NCBI GenBank assembly: GCA_020829485.1 | Contig: JAIVFU010000006.1 | Span: 86,242 to 150,241, forward strand | DNA length: 64,000 bases | Reading direction: 5' to 3' | Source: Nostoc sp. CHAB 5834 | GTDB lineage: Bacteria; Cyanobacteriota; Cyanobacteriia; Cyanobacteriales; Nostocaceae | Part shown: positions 45,800-54,099 of the stretch, piece by piece | Position numbering within the stretch: the stretch's first letter is position 1 | Layout of the letters: each line of letters opens with the position of its first letter | The notes under the pieces: model-generated | Databases searched by the model: none | What the model saw: the letters and a program-made list of their open reading frames with translations, nothing else | What the model was told of the DNA's origin: nothing | Position numbers and translations under genes: made by a program

Positions 45800-45855
45800 A
45801 AATAATTAAAGCCAGATGATAACTATTGTTTTATATGTCCTATAATTTTCTTAAT

Positions 45856-45881
45856 TACGGTATCTTCTTAGAAATACCGTA
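45856..45881. promoter_or_regulatory. 8-bp dyad TACGGTAT-N10-ATACCGTA before the binding-protein gene
   Basis: Perfect arms TACGGTAT and ATACCGTA, 10-bp centre, ending 18 bp before the ATG at 45900 and just upstream of the AGGGG ribosome site. It could be an operator, or an RNA hairpin next to the ribosome site. Which regulator would bind is unknown. Confidence 0.55.
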
Positions 45882-45899
45882 TATTTAGGGGTGATTCTG

Positions 45900-47057
45900 A
45901 TGAGCAAGGTGCAACAACTGACACAATTAAGTAAATTGCTAACTGAGAGAATGCAGTCTTATGTCATGAAAGCTTGGCAGACCATACAACTCTCATATCA
46001 ACACACAATTAGAAATTGGTTGAATAAACGTACTGTACAAAGCTTTGTCAGCCTGTTTCTAATAGGTACTTTTTTGAGTATAGCAGTTGCCTCCTGTTCG
46101 GGAAGTAGTTCAGCCAGCAAAAATGATGTTAAGCTAAAACTTGTATCTTTCTCTGTCACCAAAGCTGCACATGACCAGATAATTCCCAAATTTGTCGAAA
46201 GCTGGAACAAAGAACACAACCAAAACGTCACGATTGAGGCGACTTATGGGGGTTCTGGCGCTCAAGCGGCTACAGTCATTGACGGTTCGCAAGAAGCAGA
46301 TATAGTACATTTGGCACTTCCCCTAGATGTGATCAAAATTCAGCAAGCCGATTTGATTAAATCAGGTTGGGAAACCAGATATCCGAGAAATGGTATTGTC
46401 AGTAAATCTGTAGCTGCGATCGTTACTCGTGAAGGTAATCCTAAAAATATTCAGACTTGGGCAGACTTAGCAAAAGATGATGTGAAAATAATTGCAGCCA
46501 ACCCCAAAACTTCTGGTATTGCTATCTGGGAATTCTTAGCTTTTTGGAGTTCTGTGAGTTTAACAGGTGGTGATGAAACCGCAGCATTAGATTATGTCAC
46601 CAAAGTTTATAAGAACATCCCTGTATTGACGAAAGATGCCCGTGAAGCTAGTGATTCATTCTTCCAAAAAGGCGAGGGAGATGTCTTAATTAACTACGAA
46701 AATGAGGTAATTTTGGCGCAAATAGGTGGATTAAAACTGCCTTATGTTATACCTCAAGTTAATATTTCCATCGATAATCCTGTGGCTCTAGTTGATAAAA
46801 ACGTTGATAAACACGGTACAAGAGAAGTTGCCCAAGCATTTGTTAATTTTCTTTACTCAACAGAAGCTCAACGGGAATTTGCTAAATTACAGTATCGTCC
46901 TGTTAACCCCACCGTTACCCAAGAAGTAGCCTCAAAACAACCGCCAATTCAAACTTTATTTACCTCTCAAGATTTAGGTGGTTGGGAGCTTATCCAGAAA
47001 AAGTTTTTTGAAGATGGGGCAATTTTTGACAAAGTTCAAGCTGCTAGCAAAGCATAA
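45900..47057 (+). CDS. sbpA: Sulfate-type ABC transporter substrate-binding lipoprotein
   Basis: Periplasmic binding protein of the sulfate/thiosulfate group, 385 residues. The mature part begins KLVSFSVTKAAHDQIIPKFVESW and carries TYGGSGAQAATVIDG, HLALPLDVIKIQQADLI and NPKTSGIAIWEFLAFW, all family signatures. The lipobox is AVASC, but it is preceded by an unusually long stretch of about 55 residues before the hydrophobic core. The ATG at 45900 has AGGGG nine bases upstream; a GTG at 45891 also exists. No sulfate permease genes are adjacent; pstS follows. Confidence 0.88.
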   Translation: MSKVQQLTQLSKLLTERMQSYVMKAWQTIQLSYQHTIRNWLNKRTVQSFVSLFLIGTFLSIAVASCSGSSSASKNDVKLKLVSFSVTKAAHDQIIPKFVESWNKEHNQNVTIEATYGGSGAQAATVIDGSQEADIVHLALPLDVIKIQQADLIKSGWETRYPRNGIVSKSVAAIVTREGNPKNIQTWADLAKDDVKIIAANPKTSGIAIWEFLAFWSSVSLTGGDETAALDYVTKVYKNIPVLTKDAREASDSFFQKGEGDVLINYENEVILAQIGGLKLPYVIPQVNISIDNPVALVDKNVDKHGTREVAQAFVNFLYSTEAQREFAKLQYRPVNPTVTQEVASKQPPIQTLFTSQDLGGWELIQKKFFEDGAIFDKVQAASKA

Positions 47058-47114
47058 ACTTTACTTTTTTAAGCAGCATTTTTTGTATAGTTACTTTATC
47101 TCAATTGATAATTT

Positions 47115-48116
47115 ATGAGCTTTCATCGCAGATTTAAAGATAGCTTTTTCTTCACATCTTTAATGGTTATTGCCAGTAGCATCACTGCTTGTAACGGTGG
47201 ACAAGAATTGAAAAGTCAAGTGAGTATTGATGGTGCAGCAGTGGGTTTTCCTATTTCTTTAGCAGTTGCAGAAGAATACCAGAAGGTTAAATCTGACGCG
47301 AAAGTTAGTGTTGCTTCCAGTGGTACGGGTGGCGGTTTCAGTAAGTTTTGTAATGGTGATATTGATATTGTTGGTGCTTCTCGTACCATCCGAAATGAAG
47401 AAATCAAAAAATGTAAAAGTAAGAATATTGAGTTTGTAGAGTTACCTATAGGTTTAGACGGCGTAGCTGTAATTGCAAATCGTAAAAACGACTTTGCTAA
47501 ATGTTTAACTATTAAGGAAATGAACACAATTTGGAGTGCTAAATCAGACGGCAAAATCTTGACTTGGGATCAAGTTAATCCTAAATTTCCTAAGCTACCA
47601 CTGAAGCTCTACGCTCCGGCTTCTGATACGGGAACCTTTGATTATTTAACTCAAGCGGTTACTGGCAAAGCCAAAAATGGGCGCACCGACTACACTCCTA
47701 GTCATAATCAAAATCTGCTAGTGCAAGGTGTTTCTGGAGATGAATCAGCATTAGCTTATGTAGGGATATCTTACTACATTCAAAACCAAGAAAAGCTCAA
47801 TTTAGTTGCTATCGAAAATCTCAAAGGAGAATGCAAAAAACCAGTTCCGTTGGATAATGTCCTCAAAAACACCTATACACCTTTGTCTCGTCCCCTGTTT
47901 ATATATGTCAGCAAGATATCTTTAGATAACAAGCCAGCAGTCAAAGAATTTGTAGATTTTTATCTAGAAAATTCTTGGAAGTGGGTAGATGGTGCTGGAT
48001 ATGTCGCACTACCTGATGAAGCTTACTTCAAGGTAAAACAAAAATTTGCTACTGGTGAAACTGGGACAAAATTTCAAAAAGCTAAACCAGGTGAACCAAT
48101 TACAAACTTTCTTTAG
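47115..48116 (+). CDS. pstS: Phosphate ABC transporter substrate-binding lipoprotein PstS
   Basis: High-affinity phosphate-binding protein of 333 residues. Signal and lipobox: FFFTSLMVIASSITAC. Phosphate-binding segments are VSIDGAAVGFPIS, ASSGTGGGFSKFCNGDIDIVGASR and PASDTGTFDYL. It resembles the PstS/SphX group of cyanobacteria and appears intact. The permease and ATPase genes behind it are broken, so this protein may feed a Pst system encoded elsewhere, or serve no transport at all. Confidence 0.93.
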   Translation: MSFHRRFKDSFFFTSLMVIASSITACNGGQELKSQVSIDGAAVGFPISLAVAEEYQKVKSDAKVSVASSGTGGGFSKFCNGDIDIVGASRTIRNEEIKKCKSKNIEFVELPIGLDGVAVIANRKNDFAKCLTIKEMNTIWSAKSDGKILTWDQVNPKFPKLPLKLYAPASDTGTFDYLTQAVTGKAKNGRTDYTPSHNQNLLVQGVSGDESALAYVGISYYIQNQEKLNLVAIENLKGECKKPVPLDNVLKNTYTPLSRPLFIYVSKISLDNKPAVKEFVDFYLENSWKWVDGAGYVALPDEAYFKVKQKFATGETGTKFQKAKPGEPITNFL

Positions 48117-48167
48117 ACAAATACCCATTCAGATGTAACTTGATTTGTAGTCAGAACTTAACTGTTT

Positions 48168-48525
48168 ATGCAAAATTCCACTTCTCAAGACTATCCTTAT
48201 TTACTACCCAGACAATCACTAGACAAAAATATATCTGAAGATATATCAGAAAGGATTGTGGGAACGATTTTATTTGCTTGTGCTTTAGTTTCTGTTTTGA
48301 CTACCTTTGGTATTGTTGTAATTATTTTTCAGGAGACATTTGGTTTTTTCCAAGAAGTTTCCTTTGCTCAATTCTTTCTTGATACTAAATGGACACCGCT
48401 ATTTGCAGAGAGACATTTTGGCATTTGGCCATTAATTAATGGCACTTTCTTGACTACAGCTATTGCTATGTCAGTTGCGATTCCTTTGGGTTTATGTTCT
48501 GCCATTTACTTGAGTGAATTTGTTG
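48168..48525 (+). pseudogene. pstC: pstC 5' fragment (fused out of frame to pstA)
   Basis: The first about 118 codons read as the N-terminus of the phosphate permease PstC: an N-terminal helix (ILFACALVSVLTTFGIVVII), FFLDTKWTPLFAERHFGIWPLINGTFL and the start of the permease core AIAMSVAIPLGLCSAIYLSEF. After SEF the frame continues only to a nonsense tail that stops at 48623, because the DNA switches to pstA sequence in another frame. About two thirds of PstC is missing. Confidence 0.88.
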
Positions 48526-49155
48526 GGACTTGTTGTGATTTTTGTCACCGTCCCAATTGGTGTAGGAGCAGCTTTATATCTCGAAGAGTATGCACCCAAA
48601 GCTTGGTGGACAGCGATTATTGAGATTAATATCAGTAATCTGGCGGGTGTACCTTCTATCGTCTTTGGATTGCTGGGTTTAGGAGTTTTTAATTATTTGC
48701 TTGGCTTTGGCCCCGCTTTAATTTCTGGTGCATTGACTTTATCTTTGTTGTCTTTACCAGTCATTATTGTCACCTCTAGAGAAGCAATTCGCGCCGTCCC
48801 AGATTCTTTGAGAAATGCTTCTTACGGCTTAGGTGTCACCAAATGGAAAACTATTAGCAGTCATGTCATACCTTATGCTGTTCCTGGTATTTTGACAGGG
48901 GTGATTATCTCTGTATCTCGTGCCATTGGTGATGCAGCATCTCTAATTGTTGTCGGTGCTGTGGGTTTTCTCACCTTTGACCCTGGTTTGTTCCAGAGAT
49001 TTATGGCATTACCCATTCAAATTTACAGTTACATCACTCGTCCTGAACCGGGTTTTGCTAGTGCAGCAGCAGCAACAATTATTGCATTGTTACTCTTGAT
49101 TTTAGCTTTAAATGGTGTAGCAATTTATATCCGGCAACGCTTCTCAATCCGTTAG
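48526..49155 (+). pseudogene. pstA: pstA 3' fragment (5' part deleted)
   Basis: From about 48526 the sequence encodes the PstA permease from within its core: VVIFVTVPIGVGAALYLEEYAPK, INISNLAGVPSIVFGLLGLG, SLPVIIVTSREAIRAVPDSLRNASYGLG (the EAA loop region) and the C-terminal FASAAAATIIALLLL helix. The first roughly 90 residues of a normal PstA are absent. A GTG at 48514 opens this frame, so a truncated product of about 213 residues is conceivable, but it lacks the first helices. Confidence 0.88.
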
Positions 49156-49207
49156 ATAATTAAATATCTAATTTAATACATTCACAGATATTAGGAGATA
49201 CGCTTTC

Positions 49208-49714
49208 ATGACTTATAGCAATAGTAGAAGTAAATCAGATAGTGCCACAATTGAGCAAACTAATAGTGTTTTTAATGTTGAAGGCGTGAAGGTTTTCTAT
49301 GGGGGATTTTTGGCACTTTTAGATGTATATCTAAAGATTCCTGATAAACAAATTATTGCTTTTATTGGGCCTTCAGGATGTGGTAAAAGTACCTTACTAC
49401 GTTGCTTCAATCGGATGAATGATTTAATCCCTGGTGCGAAGGTTGAGGGTAGACTGAATTATCGCGATCGCAACATTTATGATCCTAAGATAAATTCGGT
49501 CAAATTACGCCGCCAAATCGGAATGGTTTTTCAAAGACCGAATCCTTTCCCCAAGTCAATATACGAAAATATTGCCTTTGCACCGCTTGCTAACGGTTAC
49601 AAAGGTAACGTTGATGAATTGGTGGAAGATTCCCTCAGACGCGCTGCTATCTGGAATGAAGTCAAAGACAAACTCAAAGAGAAGGGGACTGCATTATCTT
49701 GTCATTTGCTTTAA
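49208..49714 (+). pseudogene. pstB: pstB truncated before the ABC signature
   Basis: Phosphate-transport ATPase cut at 168 residues, versus about 260-270 normally. Walker A GPSGCGKST (54-62) and the Q-loop region MVFQRPNPFPKSIYENIAF are intact. The protein then reads KLKEKGTALS and stops after CHLL, exactly where GGQQQR of the signature LSGGQ should follow. Signature, Walker B and switch His are lost, so it cannot be a working ATPase. The sequence after the break belongs to another gene. Confidence 0.9.
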
Positions 49715-50112
49715 TTGCAGCTACCGTTTTAGTAGCATCAATCAATAATCCCAGTGCTACTTTATCTGGAACTTGTGCTTCTAAGTGTGGTTCTCGCCCA
49801 ATTCAGTTTACACCTGGGCAACACATTAGGGTTGAAGTAGTAAATAGTACGCCAAACCTGATTAAAATCCAAAAACCCTCCGGGACTGGTGCAATGTCTT
49901 TGAGTCCAGGGCAGAAATTAAGTTTAGAACAAATAGAGGGTACAGAGCCAAATACATCTCTGATATTTTGGAGCGAAAAGGGTTTATCACTACAAGCAAT
50001 TGTTTCAAAACCTAACTTTGGTACATTGCGGCTGGAACTCCGTCCGACTTTGCGCTCTCCAGGCGATCGCTCGTTATATATTATGGATGATGGCAGGATA
50101 AACGTGTTTTAG
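49699..50112 (+). CDS. Hypothetical exported protein, probably 5'-truncated
   Basis: Unrecognised protein, 137 residues if it starts at the TTG at 49699, which overlaps the tail of the broken pstB. The beginning SFALIAATVLVASINNPSAT looks like the hydrophobic core of a signal peptide whose basic start is missing. The mature part has CASKCGSRPIQFTPGQ, with a Cys pair, and a beta-rich pattern. The break that cut pstB probably also removed the true start of this gene. Confidence 0.55.
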   Translation: MSFALIAATVLVASINNPSATLSGTCASKCGSRPIQFTPGQHIRVEVVNSTPNLIKIQKPSGTGAMSLSPGQKLSLEQIEGTEPNTSLIFWSEKGLSLQAIVSKPNFGTLRLELRPTLRSPGDRSLYIMDDGRINVF

Positions 50113-50210
50113 ATAGCAAATTAATGTTATTAGTTATGAGTTAAGAAACAACTTTGAATTAAAAACAGACGCGATTAATCGCGTCTCTACTTCTACTCCT
50201 AACTTGTATT

Positions 50211-52307
50211 GTGCTAGACCGACCTGTATCTAAACTATCAAAGCCTCACAGGCGCTTACCCGATCAGCGCTGGCAAATTTATCCACAAAAACCAGAATTT
50301 GCCCAAAATCTGGCAGCTTTGACAAACATTTCACCCATTGTCAGCCAGTTGTTGATTAATCGGGGTATGGAAACCCCAGAACAGGTACAAGCATTTTTAA
50401 ATCCAGAGTCTTTAGTTTTACCTTCGCCGTTAGAAGATTTTCCAGATTTGGCGATTAGTTTGGAACTATTGCAAAATGCGATCGCTTCTCAAACAAAAAT
50501 TGCTATTTGTGGTGATTATGATGCTGATGGGATGACCAGCACTGCTCTACTTTTGCGTAGTCTACGCACTTTGGGCGCACAAGTAGATTATGCTATTCCC
50601 AGCCGGATGCATGAAGGTTACGGTATTAATAAACGCATAGTTGAAGAATTCCACAGCGAAGGTGTAGGATTAATTCTCACTGTAGATAATGGCATCTCTG
50701 CGTTTGAACCAGTTGCGAGAGCTAGAGAACTTGGTGTTGCAGTGATTATCACCGACCATCATGATATACCCCAAAAATTACCTCCAGCTAACGCTATTCT
50801 CAACCCTAAACTAATAGCCGAATTTTCACCTTATCGGGGTGTTGCTGGTGTTGGTGTTGCCTACATCTTGGCAGTTTCTCTAGCACAACAATTAGGGGAG
50901 ACTAAGGGTTTGATCCAGCCGATGCTAGCACTATTTACGCTGGGAACGATCGCAGATTTAGCCCCCTTAACTGGCGTAAATCGCCGTTGGGTAAAACGTG
51001 GTTTACAGCATTTACCCAAGTCCAACTTAGCTGGTATACAAGCGTTAATTCAGGTAGGCGGCGTACAGGCGAGGGAAGAGGGAGCAGAGGAGAAAATTTC
51101 TAATCCAAAATCCAAAATCCAAAATCCAAAATCGCTAAAGCCTGAAGATATCGGGTTTCGCTTGGGGCCGCGAATTAATGCTATTGGCCGGATTGGTAAT
51201 CCCCAGACTGTGATTGAATTGCTGACTACAGATGATATGGGGGTGGCGCTGGAAAGAGCAATGCAGTGCGAACAAGTCAACGCCTCTCGCCAGGAGATGT
51301 GTCAGCAAATTGAACAAGAAGCGATCGCTTATGTAGAGACGCGATATATCGCGTCTTTACAAGATGACCGTGTATTAATTGTTGTTCAACCCAATTGGCA
51401 TCATGGCGTTATTGGCATTGTCGCCTCCCGTTTGGTAGAACGCTACGGCGTTCCCGTGTTCATCGGTACTTATGAGGATGAGGAACATATACGCGGTTCT
51501 GCACGCTCAATTCCAGAGTTTCATGTGTTTGAAGCTTTGGAATATTGTCACGATTTACTAGGCAAATTTGGCGGACACAAAGCAGCCGGAGGATTCTCTC
51601 TACCAGCAGAGAATTTAGAGATGTTGCGATCGCGTTTGATTGAGTTTGCTAACCAGTGTCTTGAACCCCAACATCTCAAGCCTCTGCTCAAAATTGATGC
51701 CGAAGTCAACCTCAATCATATTAATCAACAGCTTTATCAACAGCTTAATGCTCTACACCCCTGCGGTATGGACAACCCCGATCCAGTTTTCTTTTCACCT
51801 AATGTTCAAGTGGTTGAGCAAAAAATTGTCGGTAAGGGTCACATTAAGCTGACAATCGCCCAAACTGTTGATAATCAGGAGTATAAAATTAAGGCGATCG
51901 CTTGGCGTTGGGGCGACTATTTCCGCTTACCGCCGCGAGTGGATGTAGCTTACAAACTGCGAGAAAATTACTTTAACGGTAACACCACCATCGAGCTAGA
52001 GTTAATAGGAGTTAGACTGCCAATTCAGCTTCAAAAATTTTTTGCTGCGCCACCTACTCCGTTAAGCACCACTTTTGAATACAACCAACGACAGTATACT
52101 TGTGGTTTCTATAAAAACGGTATTGAAGCAGAATTAAGAATTAAAAACTCTGAAGGCAAAGTCTTAGCCATGCAGCCAGGACATATAATCGGTTTACTAG
52201 GTACTAATCGTCAAAACGCCAAAGAAGTTGATATCTCTCAGCCACAGTATGACAGTATTATTCAAGCTGCCCTTCAGGCGTTATCGGTATTGAATGCTGA
52301 GTTATGA
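50211..52307 (+). CDS. recJ: Single-stranded-DNA-specific exonuclease RecJ
   Basis: DHH-family 5'-3' exonuclease, 698 residues. The catalytic blocks are GDYDADGMTSTALL, TVDNGISAFEPV, ITDHHDIP (the DHH motif) and, in the DHHA1 domain, GKFGGHKAAGGFSL. A GTG at 50211 is the start that keeps the conserved opening RRLPDQRWQIYPQKP. At residues about 283-305 a tandem heptamer repeat is translated in frame (EKISNPKSKIQNPKS), an addition relative to the usual sequence running into LKPEDIGFRLGPRINA. A second short insert ETRYIASLQ comes from a palindromic repeat. Confidence 0.95.
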   Translation: MLDRPVSKLSKPHRRLPDQRWQIYPQKPEFAQNLAALTNISPIVSQLLINRGMETPEQVQAFLNPESLVLPSPLEDFPDLAISLELLQNAIASQTKIAICGDYDADGMTSTALLLRSLRTLGAQVDYAIPSRMHEGYGINKRIVEEFHSEGVGLILTVDNGISAFEPVARARELGVAVIITDHHDIPQKLPPANAILNPKLIAEFSPYRGVAGVGVAYILAVSLAQQLGETKGLIQPMLALFTLGTIADLAPLTGVNRRWVKRGLQHLPKSNLAGIQALIQVGGVQAREEGAEEKISNPKSKIQNPKSLKPEDIGFRLGPRINAIGRIGNPQTVIELLTTDDMGVALERAMQCEQVNASRQEMCQQIEQEAIAYVETRYIASLQDDRVLIVVQPNWHHGVIGIVASRLVERYGVPVFIGTYEDEEHIRGSARSIPEFHVFEALEYCHDLLGKFGGHKAAGGFSLPAENLEMLRSRLIEFANQCLEPQHLKPLLKIDAEVNLNHINQQLYQQLNALHPCGMDNPDPVFFSPNVQVVEQKIVGKGHIKLTIAQTVDNQEYKIKAIAWRWGDYFRLPPRVDVAYKLRENYFNGNTTIELELIGVRLPIQLQKFFAAPPTPLSTTFEYNQRQYTCGFYKNGIEAELRIKNSEGKVLAMQPGHIIGLLGTNRQNAKEVDISQPQYDSIIQAALQALSVLNAEL
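51102..51129. repeat. Tandem AATCCAA heptamers within recJ
   Basis: Four perfect AATCCAA units. Four heptamers make 28 bp, so the frame is restored only with flanking bases of the insert. Confidence 0.85.
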
Positions 52308-52371
52308 GTTATAAGTCTTAAATTCAACAATTTTTTTCAACTTAGAACTCACTACTCAGCACTCAGGACTG

Positions 52372-52503
52372 TTATAGGTTGCCGTTGCGAAATGCCAGCA
52401 AAAAGATTACCACTGGCCCAGCAATTACAATTAGCCCCACGGACAGCAATTGGAAAATAACTTCCCAATTGATACTGGTAAAAGCGTTAAACAAAGCGTC
52501 CAT
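52372..52503 (-). CDS. psb30: Photosystem II protein Psb30 (Ycf12)
   Basis: A 43-residue membrane protein that is easily missed: [20 protein letters not shown] followed by a membrane helix ending [16 protein letters not shown]. This ending is the signature of Psb30/Ycf12, a small subunit at the edge of the photosystem II core. AGGAG lies 10 bp before the ATG on the minus strand. The gene lies alone, opposite recJ. Its presence confirms an oxygenic phototroph. Confidence 0.92.
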   Translation of the reverse strand: MDALFNAFTSINWEVIFQLLSVGLIVIAGPVVIFLLAFRNGNL

Positions 52504-52654
52504 TTTTCCTTTTCTCCTTTCAATTGTCTTAAAAAATTCAATAACTTAATTACAAAACCCGCAATAGATCATATCTGGCTATGGTCTGTTAGATTTAATT
52601 TACTTAACAAAATTATAAGAAAAGACATAAAAACGTAAAATAGGGGCATTGGGA

Positions 52655-52745
52655 AGAGGTGACAGGTGACAGGTGATAGGGAATAATCTGTACCCTGTAC
52701 CCTGTAACCTGTACCCTATACTCTTCTTCAATCCTCAATCCCCAA
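52655..52745. repeat. Tandem GGTGACA and CCTGTAC repeats
   Basis: GGTGACAGGTGACAGGTGAT is followed by repeated ACCCTGT units. The region is an inverted relative of 15254-15303. It separates psb30 from the next gene and ends just before its ATG. Confidence 0.7.
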
Positions 52746-52751
52746 TTCAAA

Positions 52752-53102
52752 ATGGCAACTTGGCAATGTGTAAAACAATGTGGAGCCTGCTGTAATCTTG
52801 ATCCAGCAGATCGTCCAGATTTGGATGAGTATCTCTCACCACCAGAACTAGAACTCTACCTTAGCATGGTAGGCGAAGATGGATGGTGCATTAACTTCGA
52901 CCATACCACGCGAGAATGTCGCATCTACCAAAATCGTCCGCGCTTCTGCCGTGTGGAATCAGAAGTGTTTCAAGATATGTATGGGGTTGAACCAGAAGAA
53001 GTTAACGATTTTGCTATTGACTGCTGTCGCCAGCAAATAGAAGGAGTATACGGCGATCGCAGTCTAGAAATACTACGCTTCAATCAAGCTGTTGGGCTGT
53101 GA
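52752..53102 (+). CDS. YkgJ-family cysteine cluster protein
   Basis: Small protein of 116 residues with a Cys cluster: CVKQCGACCNLDPADRP near the start, CRIYQNRPRFCRVE in the middle and DCCRQQIEG near the end. Eight cysteines could hold zinc or an iron-sulfur cluster. The family is widespread in cyanobacteria and its reaction is unknown. It starts 6 bp beyond a repeat array and reads away from psb30. Confidence 0.88.
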   Translation: MATWQCVKQCGACCNLDPADRPDLDEYLSPPELELYLSMVGEDGWCINFDHTTRECRIYQNRPRFCRVESEVFQDMYGVEPEEVNDFAIDCCRQQIEGVYGDRSLEILRFNQAVGL

Positions 53103-53197
53103 CATTCCCACTCCTCGTTTTAGTATCTGGAGTTGCAATTTATTACAACAATCTGAGAATATGATAGAAATATGAAAACAACCTCGCAACAAAACTA

Positions 53198-53752
53198 TTG
53201 CCTGTGAAACTTGATTCTGCTCCTTTGGACATTTCTGGCATATCTCAGACTGAGATCGAGCTAGAACCCAAAGACAGCAATGATTTTAACCTAACTCCTG
53301 CGATCGCCCAACCGGTTCAGCCTGTAGTTGCCGATAGTCCTCAGAAGCAGCAATCAGCACTAGTAGTTTTTGGTACAACTTTTATAACCATTTTTTTAGC
53401 AGAAATTGGAGATAAAACTCAGCTATCAACCCTATTAATGAGTGCAGAATCTCATTCGCCGTGGGTGGTATTTATCGGATCTGCGGCTGCACTGATAACC
53501 ACCAGTTTATTAGGCGTGCTTTTAGGTAGTTGGATAGCCACCAGACTCAGCCCAAAAACTGTTGAAAAATCAGCAGGTGTGATGTTGTTGGTAATTTCCC
53601 TAATGCTCTTTTGGGACGTATTTACTAGTCATTTGTCATTAGTCATTTGTCATTTGTCATTTGTCATTCTTCCCCTGCTTCCCCTGCCTCCCCTGCTCCC
53701 TCATATCCCCACTCCCCACTCCCCCTTAATAATATGGATTGGCATCTTTTAG
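53198..53752 (+). CDS. TMEM165/GDT1-family half-protein, C-terminal tail altered by a repeat
   Basis: Membrane protein with the UPF0016 motif FLAEIGDKTQLSTLLM. The family exchanges Mn2+ or Ca2+ for H+; cyanobacterial members export Mn2+. Three membrane segments follow an acidic N-terminal stretch. After SLMLFWDVFTS the sequence turns into a translated GTCATTT heptamer repeat and a Pro-rich tail (LVICHLSFVILPLLPLPP). The frame runs 19 bp into the next gene. Translation starts at TTG 53198 or GTG 53204. With its partner it probably forms the complete six-helix protein. Confidence 0.85.
   Translation: MPVKLDSAPLDISGISQTEIELEPKDSNDFNLTPAIAQPVQPVVADSPQKQQSALVVFGTTFITIFLAEIGDKTQLSTLLMSAESHSPWVVFIGSAAALITTSLLGVLLGSWIATRLSPKTVEKSAGVMLLVISLMLFWDVFTSHLSLVICHLSFVILPLLPLPPLLPHIPTPHSPLIIWIGIF
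53626..53668. repeat. Tandem GTCATTT heptamers moving a stop codon
   Basis: About six heptamers of GTCATTT and GTCATTA type lie between the two TMEM165 genes and are read through by the first one. Same unit as at 44437-44471. Confidence 0.85.
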
Positions 53753-54051
53753 GACTAAGCTTTATTACAGTTTTTTTATCAGAATTGGGTGACAAAAGTC
53801 AGCTAGCGGCGATCGCACTTTCAGGGCGTTGTAATTCTCCGCGTGCAGTATTTTTTGGTGCAGCAGGCGCATTGCTCTTAACAAGTCTGTTGGGAGCATT
53901 AGCAGGAGGTGCAGTAGCAGAATTATTACCTACACGTTTGTTAAAAGCGATCGCTGCTTTGGGATTTGCCATCCTCGCTGCACGTCTGCTGTTATTTAAC
54001 AATGAACCATCGGCAGATTCTGAACAAACATCTTATACCAATTTATTATGA
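53734..54051 (+). CDS. TMEM165/GDT1-family half-protein, second gene
   Basis: Membrane protein of 105 residues with the second UPF0016 motif FLSELGDKSQLAAIALSGR. Three helices are visible. The ATG at 53734 was chosen because the motif begins shortly after; 29 codons upstream come from the repeat. The last residues (YTNLL and stop) are encoded by the terminal inverted repeat of the IS630 remnant that follows, so the natural C-terminus was replaced. Confidence 0.85.
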   Translation: MDWHLLGLSFITVFLSELGDKSQLAAIALSGRCNSPRAVFFGAAGALLLTSLLGALAGGAVAELLPTRLLKAIAALGFAILAARLLLFNNEPSADSEQTSYTNLL

Positions 54052-54058
54052 GGCTGCA
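54035..54058. repeat. Left terminal inverted repeat of the IS630-like element
   Basis: ATACCAATTTATTATGAGGC plus TGCA matches the reverse complement of 54575-54598 at 22 of 24 positions. TA dinucleotides flank both ends, as in IS630 insertions. Confidence 0.85.
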
Positions 54059-54099
54059 TATAATAGAGGGGGAAGTAAACTTGATAAATTTGAATACTC

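Larger units (their letters stand above)
45150..45899. other. Intergenic region upstream of the binding-protein operon
   Basis: No gene is supported. A palindromic repeat lies at about 45460-45565 (CCCTCACCCTAAATCCCTCT to GGGGGATGAGGGCAAATC). Two inverted repeats close to the operon are listed separately. A TATAAT at 45841-45846 could be a -10 box, but no good -35 is paired with it. Confidence 0.5.

Noticed and set aside
45765..45800. Yfr1-like small RNA (AACTCCTCAC)
   Set aside because: Only nine bases resemble the conserved Yfr1 core and the required flanking stem-loops are not there; the dyad next to it explains the site better.
48168..49155. Simple frameshift or sequencing error in one permease gene
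   Set aside because: The two parts match different proteins (PstC N-terminus, PstA C-terminus), so a single-base error cannot explain it.
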